From NCBI GenBank assembly GCA_963580455.1, contig OY756961.1:21061001-21125000 (forward strand): a DNA stretch of 64,000 nucleotides, written 5' to 3'. The notes under the pieces were generated by a model. It was not told where the DNA came from and made no database searches. It worked only from the letters and a program-made list of their open reading frames with translations. A program made the position numbers and the translations under genes. The DNA comes from Euonymus europaeus (Eukaryota; Streptophyta; Magnoliopsida; Celastrales; Celastraceae). This document shows, in pieces, positions 12,612 to 24,948 of the stretch (positions are counted from its first letter, which is position 1; each line of letters starts with the position of its first letter).

Positions 12612-13557
12612 CGGTGCAGCTATTTGCACACACGGTTGAACTCTTTGCACACACTTATTTATACAACTTTTTTTTGTCTTATACACACATTTGAATTTCT
12701 CAAAATGACCCTCCTTTCTTTGCACATACTATAGCCCCGAAAGGGCTTTATATTTTTATTGAAGTAAGCAACAATAGAGAGAGTGCTTTGAGTGATGAGG
12801 GCAATATTCTTCTTGAATTCGAGAATCCGTCGTCGACAGTTTGAGGGAGAATAACGATCTTTCAAGAAGTCTCACAAATTGCAGGCGATAACAGGAGCCA
12901 CACATCCAGTTGCAAATCATGTTACTGCAACTCTTCCAAACAAGAAATGATTGAAGATTGATGCTCAGCGCTGGTGGGCTGCCCTTTTGTGGGCAGCGTG
13001 AAAACCCCTCTTCCCTTACTGTTGGGCTGCATAATTCGCAACTTACATTCTATCCCTTGGCCCAGGGCAGGGTTAGGGTAGGACGGGTTCTTGGATTTCG
13101 CCTCAATCCGAGAAATGATTGAAGAGTTATGTGCAGGATATATGTGTTAATAATTAGTAAATTTAATAATCCAGTTGCAAATCATGCTACTGCAACTCTT
13201 CCATGGCTAAGATTGGAAGCATCAGATGCCATGAGGGTGCTGTTAATTAACCCTTGCTCGTTTCGAACTTCAAGAGCAGAGAGAAGTGAAGAAATCCAAA
13301 TATGACAATTACCTTCATTCCGAACATGAGACACCAACTTGGTTGGACTCTTAATGTAGAGTTGTCGACAGAGGTGACATGATAGTTGAGGGTTTGATAC
13401 TTTGATTGCAGAGATAGCCGGACAGCAGAAAATTTAAAAAGTAAAAAAAGAGGTTTTACGGTCATTTCATATAAATATAATTCAGTAAATTTTATTTTAA
13501 AAAAAAATGTGTGTAAAGAGGCAAAGAGGCCAATTAGGTGTGCAAATAGCGGTGCCC
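12612..13557. mobile_element. Non-autonomous Mutator-like element, 946 bp, with 9-bp target duplication
   Basis: The ends form an imperfect inverted repeat of about 21 bp: GGTGCAGCTATTTGCACAC on the left and GTGTGCAAATAGCGGTGCCC on the right. More distant pairing continues inward (CTCTTTGCACACA against TGTGTGTAAAGAG). ATCATTTTT flanks it on both sides (12603-12611 and 13558-13566), a perfect 9-bp duplication as left by MULEs. No transposase is encoded. Inside are a 35-bp direct repeat and a GC-richer segment at about 12960-13110. Confidence 0.8.
12904..13203 (+). repeat. 35-bp direct repeat pair inside the MULE-type element
   Basis: The 35 bp at 12904-12938, beginning ATCCAGTTGCAAATCATG, recur at 13169-13203 with one difference. 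GAAATGATTGAAG also occurs twice between them (near 12943 and 13111). The arrangement looks like a duplication or a nested insertion. Confidence 0.75.
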
Positions 13558-13566
13558 ATCATTTTT
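13558..13566. repeat. Target-site duplication, right copy
   Basis: ATCATTTTT, identical to 12603-12611. Confidence 0.75.
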
Positions 13567-13573
13567 TTACAAA

Positions 13574-13735
13574 GTTGATTTCCCTTTAGACTCCTTCCTT
13601 ATCAAGATATCAACAACATCATCCGACTCCCTAAAAATGTGGTTAATCAGCACCCTTGGTAACTGAGCCAATACCACCTCCATAGCATTGCAAATTTGTC
13701 CCAGTTTCCATCCCCAACCTCTTACCTTCTACAAG
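13574..13735 (-). pseudogene. LINE-type RNase H domain remnant
   Basis: The minus strand encodes a short peptide containing QLPRVLINHIFRESDDVV followed by DILI. This matches the C-terminal part of the RNase H-like domain of plant non-LTR elements (pattern H-I-x-R-E-x-N/D-x-x-x-D). Neither a start codon nor a longer frame survives. Only this relic is recognisable. Confidence 0.45.
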
Positions 13736-14958
13736 ATCAATACTTTGAATCAATCCTATACCGTAAAGTATCAAGAATGTTGGGAAGTGTCAAATGATTC
13801 AAATATATTGCCAACTTGGGTCCAAAGTGGGACTCACTGATTATAGCTGTATAACATACAAGTCATTCACCGTCTGGTCTTCTTCGATCCCAACAGTGGT
13901 CTGAAAATTCGCTTAGCAACCATCAATTGATTCATTGACCGGTCCAGTTGATTTTTGATAGTTGAGAATTGAGATTGGACTATAGCACCGAAAGGTGCAA
14001 CCGGTCTACTGAAATATATATAGTAGCCTCGTTGTAATTCTAATTAGAATTATTAGAATATTTTATTTTTTAAATAACATGAATGTATTTTAATCAAAAT
14101 TACAAATTGAAGGGTATATTTTATTTTTATACCAAAAAAATCAAATACAATGTAAAACAATATATAAAATATTTCAAATTTATATTCAACAGTCTAAAAT
14201 TTTCATAACATTTTCTCGTTTCATTTCATTTTTATTTGGGACAAAAAGTATACCGTTGAACTTGTAATATCGATGAAAGCACATTTATAATTTTAAAATA
14301 TAAAATAACATATTTTGATAGTTATATTTTCAATTATAGAACGGTTTATTGTAATTTTTCAAAGCAGACCCCACTTTCCCACGGAAAGAGTGAGTGAAAG
14401 TTTGAATGAGTCCTGTACAGCTGAGATGGTGTAAGTAAAAGTTGGATGGCTAGGTTTAGTCAATGGTGCCAGTCAGAGGAACATATTGGGATGACAACAG
14501 GTTAAGTATCTTTTTAAGTAGGTAATATCAAAATCGTTTCCATTTAAGATATCTTATACCAAAACCATTTAAATTTTCAAATCTGGAACTGTTCCATAAA
14601 TGTTTATCGTTAAGTACTCGTTAACCTTTTAACTTTTATTTTTAAAAAAATCAACTTTTTAGTAAGCATGTATAGCAATAAACAAACAATTATACTAGTG
14701 GTTAAGTGCTTCAATTATTTTATATAAATTAGGATTCATATTCTTTTACTAATACATTCACTAATATTTTTAAAACTTAATTATAATTAAGAATATGGTC
14801 TAGTTCGATTAGGATACATAATCATTTATTAATCATTTAGATATTCTAAACTCAACAACTAAAATTAAACCAACCCAAAATTGTGAAGAGTCTGAAAATA
14901 AAAATAAGAAACATTTTCAACGATAATACCATACATACAGATATGTATCCATAATGTA
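13736..14958. other. AT-rich spacer
   Basis: No gene is recognised. Around 13930-14010 there are ACCGGT/CAACCGGT words in both orientations that may be the remains of a small inverted-repeat element. The rest is featureless AT-rich DNA. Confidence 0.5.
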
Positions 14959-15118
14959 CATATCCTATGTGGCATTACACGTTGGCAACACAATAACCTT
15001 TTTTGAATTTTGAATATTCAAAAGCATGTAATAATTACATTACTACCGTGGTCTGATAACTATAGTTAATGGCACATTTTTCCATGAAAAGCAACTGAGC
15101 TTTGAAAATGTAAAACCA

Positions 15119-15334
15119 ATGACATTGGAACCCAAAAGAGGTTGTCTTAGCTACGGAAAAAATCCTCTCACCCAGTTTCATTTTTTCTTCAATTCCGACA
15201 GTGATCGTTTCAGGATTGTTGCCCTGTTCTTGGGTTTGGCGACCATTCCCGTGGCTGGAAGAACAGATTGTCGATTTGCGGAAGACATTGTGTTAAATTT
15301 CATCCATAACTACACTGGTGAGTTCTTTGCTTAG
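15119..15334 (+). other. Unrecognised 71-aa open frame in the element's left part
   Basis: The frame runs from an ATG and contains a hydrophobic stretch (IVALFLGLATIPVAG). A donor-like GTGAGT follows ACTACACTG at 15318. It could be a first exon or leader of the ULP1-like gene, but it has no family resemblance I know. Confidence 0.2.
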
Positions 15335-15938
15335 TTTTTGCCTTTTTTTTTTGCAATTTCTCTGGGTTTTATGGAGAACTTTGAAATATGATTGTGTACG
15401 TGTGATGTAGGGTGCAAGTGAATTTCTTTTTTGAGAATGAATTTGCCAATGTAATAATTTGTTTAAAGCACTGTGTTATTTTTAAAATTTTGGAATTTAT
15501 GGATGTTTTTATTTCTTACATTGTTATGTTATAGGTGGGTTGTGTTCTGATCACTTGATTTCATACTTTTACATTAGTAGAGTTGATTGTTACATTGGAT
15601 GGATTTGGGATATCATACCAATGAATATTTGAGGAGCACAATGTTATTGAAATTTACTATTGTTGGTTTGTGAGATTGGTAATGTGGGCAATGCTACTGC
15701 TTCATATGTTTCATGATTTTCATTGCTATATTACATTGTTAAATTGAATTTGTGTTTATGTGTGATTGAGAATAGCATTGGTTTTTAATTGGTTGTCATT
15801 GTAATTGTGTTTTTTGTTATTATTACATGAGCTTTTATTGACCTGTTATATTGGATGAGTTGTAAGGTTTGCAATTACATTGTTTTGGTATATGTAACGA
15901 TATTGGACAATGAACAATGTAATATATCATTAATGCAG

Positions 15939-18900
15939 ATGGCAATGGGAAGTTCATCACGCTCTAAAAAACAATCAAAGTCTACATCAAAAGCGAAAAC
16001 TAAAACGTCGAAGAAGGCCCGTAAGTTGCCAAACGAAATGCAATTTAAGTCGAATTTGGGAGCTATCAAAACTGTACTAGGAAGTCTACAACTGACAGAG
16101 AAGCAAATGGATTGTGTGAAGAAAACTTCATTTGCTATATTATGGGAAAGTTTGATTCATGAAGATCAAAAGGAACTGAAGATTAAAAAGAATGAAAACT
16201 TCATACGCGACATTATCAGATCATATGATGAACGAGAAGGTTGTTTCATTATTGGGGCAAAGAAGTTGAAGCTCCATGACAATGATATATCTCTTATTTT
16301 CGAAGTGGTTTCAGGCAATGTCAATATAAAGATTGGGAGGATGACAAAGTTGGCTGATAATCAATTTGTGAAATCTAGATTTGATGATAAAATTACCCAA
16401 ATGAAATCAACAAGCATAAAGAATGCGTTGCAAAAAGCAGTAGGTGGCAAGGAGGACAAAGATGCTGAAGACGTTGCCCATTTGCTAATGTCATACACAT
16501 GCATGACATTGTTTTTCTCAACCAGAGCTCATCACATTCCTTGGGGCTTTATCAATTACATATATGACTTGGAGAAAGTGAAGGACTACAACTGGTCTAA
16601 AGCCATATCCGAGCACTTACTGGATTCCATTAAAAAAAATCACAAAGATCCGCGAAAAGTGATCGGATGTGTAACAGTGCTATCGGTAAGCATTATAGCT
16701 TATGAGTAATAAGTTTACAATTTTATAAATGCAACTAACAATATGTTGGTGTGTGAACTTGTAGTACTGGTTTTGCGAGAGGACAAAAATCTTCACCTCG
16801 TTGAATGATGATTTGCTTCCTAGATTCTTAAAATGGGATATCAGTGGATGGCCGAAAGACTTCAAGTCCAAATACATGGACATATTAAAAGGGAAAAGGT
16901 ATTACATTATATTGTTGTCATTATATACTTGTAATTGTAGCGAACATGCTATTAATAACATTCTCTGTCACATTATAGAAACGTACATAATAGTAGTAAA
17001 ACAATTTTTTATTACACTAGTTTCACAAAAGAATTTGCATTACATTGTAATTTTGCAGGCTGCTAATGTTGTTGAAGATGTTTTGTGTATGACGGAGAAA
17101 GAATGAAAATTACTGAATGTACAAAATGAAATTTTCATGTCCGAATGCAATGGTGGAAGTCGCAGCGTTGGTGCATCACCAATAATTCATTCAGATGAAT
17201 CTGAGAAACATAAGGAGTTATCTGTTACACAGTCCAGTTCGCCACGTCGTCGCTTGGAGGTTGAATTCGATGAGGCAGTTTCACCAGCATTACATGAGCA
17301 ATTGTGTCGCATTTCTACTGTCGAAGCTGATGCATTGCAGAAAATTAAGACCCTAGATGAGGAGAGAGATACAACCAATATAGAGAATGAAGAGATTAAC
17401 ATTGAAATTGCAGTGCAAATAAAGGAGAAGGAGAAATTGCAAAATGACTTCATGAAGCTAAATGATGCATTAAATAGCACAACTCTTGACCTGGAGAATA
17501 TGAAGGTAAAACATTTTGATCTTAATGCATTGAAGGAGGATATTGAGAAGGATAATGGCCGATTGAGAATGGAATTAGAGCAACTGAAATCTGAGACGGC
17601 AGGCATTATTGCAATGTTTCAGTCGACAAACAATGTCATACCCGCCTTTGATATTGTTCCACTGGCAGTACAACTCCCAGAAATGACTGAGGGAGTGATG
17701 AAAAAACAAGACACCAAACACAATGCTACCACATGCATTGTGGAAAAGAAGAAGCTTAAGAGGAAAACAGAAACACCCTCCATGATTAGAAGGGTAAAAA
17801 ACAAAACTAGGAACCCAAAGTGTGACTCAATCTTTGAGTATGAGGGAAAAAGACGACAGAGAACTCGGAATAAGGGGAAAGAAATAATTGATGATGGAGA
17901 CTTTGAGATTTGTGATTTGGAGTCCTATCAGATAGTGGAGCACAAGGAGAAACCATTAGTGATCCAGAAAAAGTCAGGAACCTACCAATACTTGACGTCG
18001 GAGATTAAAAATAAATTGACGGACATTGAAAATCAGGGGAAACACAAGTAAGTAACAATGTCATTCCCTCTACTTTTATATCATTGTCACTGTTATAACA
18101 TTTTCATTACGAAGATGTGGTGTTAGTTTTCATTGACATTGAAATTTGTAATAAATGATGATGACATTGTTTTTTTATTAATTGTGGTTATTACATTGGC
18201 GTGATGCCATAATCATGTACCTTTCGAAATTGGTAAACTTATTGTTCCATTGAGTTAATGTTATAACATTGTCCATTAAAAGTTTCAGGTTTCATACAAA
18301 TTGTCATTTTGCCCCAAAATATAACATTGAAAATCTCATTAATTGCATTTATTACATTGATTCTTTGGACTGTTTAAAATTTTGTTCACAAACCTGGCAT
18401 TGATATGTACATTGTATTTTTGGCTGAGTAACTATGACATTCCGTTCTAATTATGATTTCAGTTTGGACTGACATAGTGTGATGATATAACAGTGTGATG
18501 GTGTGGCTTGGTGATGCGTTTTTAGTGTGGGCTAATATAGTGAACTTGATCAACTATGACAAGGTATCAAATAAAGTGAGAACCTTTGAGCTACATAAAA
18601 TAATCTTTATTTATTTATTTTAAATTACCTTATCAAAAAACATTATGATGCCATCCTTAAAATGTATTGAATATATGCAGCTCATTGATGCATATGCGGA
18701 GTACCTAACCGAAATCCAAAGTCGTGTCAATCCTGACTTAGTATAGTGCAGTGATAATGCAAAGTCATTTGCAGTCACTAGTGCATGTATGACACTCCTC
18801 AACATGAACCGAGCAGACATTATCCAAAAAACTTTGACGGATAACCTGCGTGCATGCGCTGGAAAGATCAGGTATACCATATTCCCCCTATTATCTGCTG

Positions 18901-19468
18901 GCAACCATTACTCTCCAAATCACTGGACTTGTTAGTTTTTAGACAGTGAAGAAGAACAGTGGCTACACTACAACTCCATCCTCCCGAGGAACAAGAAGAC
19001 GAAGGATCAGTATCTTAAAGATGCAGAGAAAATGGTAATGATTATGAACATTGTTCCACAAGATTATCAATCATATAAATGGACACCGATATGCTATCTT
19101 TTATGTCATGCACTGTAGGTGACTTACTATGACATCATTTTTGACATATCGGACCTCAGTCAATACACGAGGCTACCCTTAGTGACAGTTTGGGACACAC
19201 CCCAACAAACTCATGCCTTGTGAGTATCATGAAAAACTTTAACTAATGACAATGCTTTACAAATGTTACTATGTAAGTAACTACATTGTTATATTGCAAT
19301 GTCCACAAGGTCATTTGTGGCATTATATGCATGTATATAATGGAATTGATTTTCAACCAACGGAAGATACCGAAGAAACTTCAAAGCAGTGACCTTTTGA
19401 AGTTTCGTGCCAATTTGGTTCATAATTTTCTGAATGATCCCAAGCGAGGCTGGCATGTCCGTTGTTGA
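15939..19468 (+). pseudogene. ULP1-like (C48) cysteine protease passenger gene, degenerate
   Basis: The first coding exon (15939-16685) follows an acceptor at 15938 and encodes a Lys/Ser-rich N terminus. It then resembles the N-terminal region of plant transposon ULP1-like proteins (FIIGAKKLKLHDNDISLIFE; YNWSKAI; VIGC). Exon 2 (16765-16898) starts YWFCERTK. A frame from about 17059 to 18051 contains a predicted coiled coil near 17290-17620. Protease-domain pieces follow: NHWTC and FLDSEEE (His and Asp region) around 18890-18960, PQQTHAL near 19198, and ICGIICMYIMEL near 19315, where the family expects D-C-G. Breaks include an in-frame TGA at 17104, TAG at 18744, another stop after NHWTC, and loss of the Asp before the catalytic Cys-Gly. 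It is non-functional as read. Confidence 0.7.
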
Positions 19469-19671
19469 TATTGTCCTATCTCAAAATGATGCTTCTAGAA
19501 TACTATGTATTACTACTCTGGAACTTTTATGAGCTATGGTGTTTTGTGTAAATATTCTACCTTAAGTTGGACATGTACAAATGTCAAGTATAACTACAAT
19601 ATTGACTGTAGGTTTGTATGTTATTAGCCTAGTTAACCTAGTTTATGACAACAATATTTATAGTAAATGTA

Positions 19672-20310
19672 ACTATCACATATTACACTCCCAACATTTA
19701 AATGTATTTATTAAGTTTAGGTATCCATGAAAATATACATATGACAATAGAGGACGTATTAAAAATGACAATGGAAATAAACATAATGTGATAATACAAT
19801 TTTATAAGTCATTGTCCAAGTCAACCCCATATATCTTAATGCATTGAAAAAAACATAAAGACAATGGATTTAAAAACGGGTAATTAAATTACATTAATCC
19901 CAGTTATATAAAAAGATTTAGAAAATGTCATCCATATATCTTAAAGCATTGAAAAAAAAAACATAATGACAATGGATTTAAAAAACGGGTACCTATCAGA
20001 TATTACACTCCCAACATTTAAATGTCTTTATTTAGTTTAGGAATCCATGAAATATACATATGACAATAGAGGACATATTAAAAATGACAATGGAAATAAA
20101 AATAATGCAATGATAGAATTTTGTAAGTCATTGTCCAAGTCAAACCCATATATCTTATTGCATTGAAAAAAATATAAATACAATGGATTTAAAAACGAGT
20201 AATTAAATTACATTAATCTCCATAATACAGTTTTTAGATACATTAATCCCAGTTATATAAAAACATTTTGAAAATTTCATCCATATAAATTTCACAAATA
20301 TAAGGTTACT
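19672..20310. repeat. Tandem duplication, two copies of about 320 bp
   Basis: The block starting CTATCACATATTACACTCCC at 19674 recurs as CTATCAGATATTACACTCCC at 19993. Both copies continue with matching sequence (GACAATAGAGGAC, CATTGTCCAAGTCAA, TTAAATTACATTAATC). It lies between the two convergent pseudogenes, just beyond the end of the transposase frame. Confidence 0.85.
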
Positions 20311-20358
20311 AACAGAACATTTATCTGACCCAATAACAAACACACACAACACGTCCAG

Positions 20359-22866
20359 TTAGGGTATCTGCACATCCTCTTCTCTCTGTGATAATACTTC
20401 TGAGGTGCTACTACTGCCCCTACGTCTTTTTCCTCCCCATATCTTCTTTTTCATTACACTCGGTGGACGTCCCTTGCCTCTTTTAGGTATTGGATCATTA
20501 GAGTTTGACGTCCTCTCGACGGAAGATTTAAACGCACCCAAACTCAAATTCTTCTCACGCTCAGCAATCCATTTCATAACATCCGCATATTGTGCCTCAT
20601 TTTCAGCAGCCAAATCAGCATAATGATGAAATGATTTGCACATAATGTCATACCTTTGCTGTTCAATCGTCGATGACAAACCGCCATAATTCACCTTAAC
20701 CCTAGAGTGACATCTTCTGACATTTTTCCTCCATCGCCTGCATAAATACATTAATGGCAAAGTGTACTCATCGTTAGCTATAAGAACAGTCAACGCATGC
20801 CTGCATAAAATACCCCTGAACTCAAACCCCAAACAAGAACAACTAACTTCGAGCCCATCATACAAAACTTGGAACATAACTTTCTTCCTTCCACCTTCTC
20901 CATAAATCACATCTTCATTCACATAATATCGTGAATGATACGGAAGCTTCTCAACGGATCTAATACCACAATACATCATCCCAATCAACTCCTTCTGGAA
21001 TTCAATAAACTTTGGAGCAGTGTATACTTTCTGAATTCGCTTCTCCATTTCATAAATAGTCGCACAAGCTATTTCCTTGTTGAACGACTCAAAATCAGCC
21101 AACTTCTCCTTCTCAATCTTCTTCCGTAAGGCATTGTCATACTGCTCCACAAATTGCTTCAATGTTGTCTTGGAATTGACATACCCATCAAAAAAAGCGT
21201 TCATACTCTCGCTCCGACCAGTGGTTGACATTCTTGCCCAAAAATGTCTTTTAACAAAGATTGGAACCCACATCTCCTTCTTCGAATACAAATAAGAAAG
21301 CCAAACATTCCCCTCCAAACCATGAAGATATATCATCATCCTCCAAGTTTCTGGCAAGGGACATAACAAATGCATAGTGAAAAAATATATGGTACACTAT
21401 TGAATAAAACAAATATTAAAAATATATGGTACACTAATGCAATAATACAAAATGGATCATTTACATAAAAACCTAATGGAATTAATGAATACGTAAATAA
21501 AATCCAATGGATTAACCCGTCAATGGAATGATGTAATATGCAATGTGCCATTAAATGGCAATGAAAAACAGTGGATTATTACATTGTCTTAAAGAACACA
21601 ATGTAATAGTACTCTGGTAAAATTCAACATAAACATCAATGCATTATCTAAAAATATATAAATGAAATGCAATGCAATAAAAAGGTTAATGCAAATGGAC
21701 ACAATAATTGTCGAACATATCTTACATTTACAAAAAAGAACAAGGTCAAATACCTTCAAAATCATCAATACTCTGTGAATCATAAACAGCTGCACCCAAC
21801 AAATGAGTAATGCCTTCATATTCTCTATGAGATCCAAGCTTCTTGGGCACCTTTTTCATTATATGCCACAAACACCATCTATGTCTCGTATTAGGAAAAA
21901 CAATCTCAATAGCATTCTTCATTGCCATATCTTGGTCAGTTATTATTCCCGGAAGGGGGAACCCACCCATACAAGCCAACCATGTGCTAAATAGTCACAC
22001 AAAACTGTTTCTGTCCTCACTTGATATCAGCCCACAACCAAGTAGAATTGAATGACCGTGTTGGTTAACACCCACAAATGGAGCAAAAGGCATGTCATAT
22101 TTGTTAGTTAAATAAGTTGTATCAAAAGTAATAACGTCACCGAACTCTTGATATGCAGCCGTACTCCTAGGATCAGCCCAAAAAGCATTCCTAAGCCGGC
22201 CCTCGTCATCCCAATCAATAAGAGAAAAGAAGCCATCGTTATTAGACTGCATCCTCAAGAAATATCTTTGCATCGCATCTGCGTCACCAACACCTAAACG
22301 CATTCCTCTTGCTTTAGCAATGACATTCCTAGTATCCCTCTCAATAAAAGGTAGCACCTCATGCCCATTAGCTTCAATGACAAATGAGTTGTGGCTCTTG
22401 TTTGGCCTAATACCTGCGATATCATTGATTTCCAATTGCCTCCTCACATAGGGGCTTATATCTCTATTACATTTGAAAAACCTTGATTGACTAGGACTCA
22501 GATTGTGGTTATGATCATCATCAAACATGGTAATTTCCCATTTCTCATCAGCAGATAATCGGGCATCCAATCTAGCTCTGCACTCATTCTTTGAATGTGC
22601 ACGATGGTTGACCGGAATTTTCGACCGACTTTGGTATTTATCCGACCTCCCACATGTAAAAACAAATACTTGTGAATCTCATTTGCATCCTTAGTGATTG
22701 ATCTCTTCTTCACAGAAAACTCATTGGCAATTCCATACTCTTTGTAAAAATTGAACATCTCATCAACTGAGTCAAATAACATCCTAGCCATCGGCACATT
22801 AGACCCAACAGGTTCCTCCACCACAGCCTCGTATATATTTTCAACCGGCTCTATCAAATTCAGCAT
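20359..22866 (-). pseudogene. FAR1/FHY3-type Mutator-like transposase, lightly broken
   Basis: In order: an N-terminal FAR1-type zinc-finger region (MLFDSVDEMFNFYKEYG and a basic segment), the MULE transposase domain, and a SWIM zinc finger (CSCLGFEFRGILCRH). The expected catalytic acids are present: D in TFDTTYLT (codon 22121-22123), D in IITDQDMA (21935-21937), and E in TGRSESMN (21208-21210). An intron separates DDFEG (donor near 21747) from ETWRMM (acceptor at 21351). Two lesions are visible: a one-base frameshift near 22620, where the frame must switch before ECRARLDARLS, and a TGA at 21995-21997 where the family has Trp (SFVxLFSTWL). The C terminus is basic with an AT-hook-like KRGKGRPPS. 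The host genes FAR1 and FHY3 derive from this type, but the flanks point to a transposon copy. Confidence 0.85.
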
Positions 22867-22940
22867 TGTTCCCCTATAAAATATAATGAATACATTTGTA
22901 AAATTTAAAAAACAATGACGATAAATAATGCACTAAATGA

Positions 22941-23285
22941 CAATGTAATCTTGAGTTATATAATCCAATGCATGATTAAAAAATCATATAATAACATTTG
23001 GATGGATAAAATTTGACCTCTGATAAATCAATAACACAAATAAAATCACAATGTAATGTTGAGTTATATAATCCAACGCACAAGGATGATTAAATAACTA
23101 AAACAATGTAATTAATAATCATAACAATAATTACATTTGGATGGATAAATTTTGACCTCTAAAAAACCAATAACACAAAACCATGACAATGTAATGTTGA
23201 GATATATAATCCAAATGCATTAGCATGATTAAATAACTAAAACAATTTAATTAATAATCATAAAAATAATTACATCTGGATTTAC
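22941..23285. repeat. Three tandem copies of a 108-138 bp unit in the element's right arm
   Basis: Units start CAATGTAATsTTGAG at 22941, 23049 and 23187. Each continues with TATATAATCCAA, GATTAAAT, and TTACAT..GGATGGATAAA..TTTGACCTCT. They lie between the transposase start and the presumed right end of the element, as subterminal repeats do. Confidence 0.85.
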
Positions 23286-23975
23286 ATAGTCATGATCCCA
23301 GTAAAAAAAAACTCAATAATTACATTGCAAATAAAATCATTACAATCTGCTATCCGGGCAAAAAAAATCACATTGATATAAATAAATTTGACATTCTAGA
23401 TAATTACATTCAGACAATCTAAAATACATTATTAGCTTTAAATATAAGAAATATACCGACACCATAAATAGAACCTCGGTTTTCCAGAGAACCAACCAAA
23501 AACAATGTTAAATCATCTACTAATTATAGAACCCGCTTTATTAAAACGAATCCCAAACTTTAAGACAACAATTCCGAAACCCACGCAAAAATTAAATGAT
23601 TAAAAATGAAAACACATCCTTTTAAGAACACAAACAAAAAAGCCACTGTATATTTAAAAATCAGATCCAGAACTCACCAATCCGTATCGCCATTAACATA
23701 CTTTGAAAGTGATGACTCAGACTCGCAACCGATTTCTTCCATCTCAAAGAAAACACTAAGCTCAGGGTCCAAAAATTTGCAAAATATGACACACGGTACA
23801 ACTGAAATGACATTAACCAGGAAAGAGAAAATGTTGAGTTACAAAGTAGGAAAGATAAACGGAAATAAGAGATGTTAGTAGGCGGGAACTAGCACCACAA
23901 AATAAGACAAAATTTTTGTTTCCCCAAAAATCTATGTGACATGCACAGTCAGCACGCCACATAGATTATGGAGGT

Positions 23976-24948
23976 TACGTATGCTAAACTTTATGGACGT
24001 TTAGAGTGTGTTTGAAATATGTTTTCAAAACTGTTTTTTGTTTTTAAAAGTAGAAAACTGGATGAAAATTCATTTGGGTGTTACAGTTTTTGAAAACAGT
24101 TTTTCAGAATTATGTTTTTGAAAACAGAAAATCGAAAACAACTAAATCATGTTTTGGAGAATTTTGAAAATGGATTGGTGACATTTTTGTGAATAAATTG
24201 AACTCTATTTCTTCCTCTCTTTCTCATTAGTTGTTACAATATCTTCTCTCTCATTTATTCTCTCTCCAACTCTTTTCTCCCTTGTTTCTTCTCCATTATC
24301 TCTCCAAATTTATTTGATTTACTTTCCGTCATTGTTCATTACTCTTCTTGTTATATTGTATCCGTTTGGTTGATGATTTTAACGAGCATATATGCTTGAA
24401 AGTAGCATATATGTTACACATGTAAAAACTAACAACCAAACATCAATTTAACATCTAGCATAAAGTTATGCATTTCCGCATTTTCAAATCTTCAGGTATC
24501 GATTTTCGAATTTTAAATATATGAAATATCCTATAAATAATAAATAATGTGCGAATTTTATTTTTTTCCCAACCTTAGTCAGACTGCAGAGGTCATGACT
24601 TGGCCATAGGGAAAAACGACAAACGGGAAGTGACACGCAAACCCGACCCGGGCAACAGGCAGCCCTAGACGTCGCTATCATTCACTGACGCCGTTCTTAT
24701 ACATACACTGATACACACAAAAATATCAATCATTTTACTACTTACTCATTTCCAAACCTCAGGCTCGGAGTCAGGTTCCGATTCTTTTTCTCTCGAAAAT
24801 GCGTGCCAAGCCCCCCATTGAGAATAATGGAACGAGAAAGAGAAACGGAGAGACGATGAATGGTAGAGGAGGGAGAAAAATAAAGAAAAATAAAAAATAA
24901 AAAGTTAGCAGCGACTGTTAGAGAGAGAAAGTGAGCTACTGACAGGGG
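23976..24948. other. Spacer upstream of the bromodomain gene
   Basis: No gene is recognised. 24001-24190 begins TAGAGTGTGTTTG and holds several GTTTTTGAAAACAG words in both orientations, which looks like a decayed hAT-type MITE. GTTTGGTTG (24364) and CAACCAAAC (24432) form a small inverted pair. The purine-rich stretch at about 24825-24948 is probably the 5' leader of the next gene. Confidence 0.4.

Larger units (their letters stand above)
14959..23975. mobile_element. Large decayed Mutator-like element with FAR1-type transposase and ULP1-like passenger
   Basis: A ULP1-protease-like pseudogene on plus (15939-19468) and a FAR1-type MULE transposase pseudogene on minus (22866-20359) converge. 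They are embedded in and flanked by noncoding DNA rich in ACAATG and CATTGT words, with tandem repeats at 19672-20310 and 22941-23285. MULEs carrying ULP1-like genes (Kaonashi-type) are known in plants. The ends are tentative: CCTATGTGGCATTACAC at about 14959 and, inverted, GCACGCCACATAG near 23966 are the only matching terminal-like pair I found. I could not confirm a target duplication. Confidence 0.6.

Noticed and set aside
23606..23878. 90-aa frame near the right edge of the MULE
   Set aside because: No domain and no conserved motif; probably leader DNA of the transposase read on the wrong strand.
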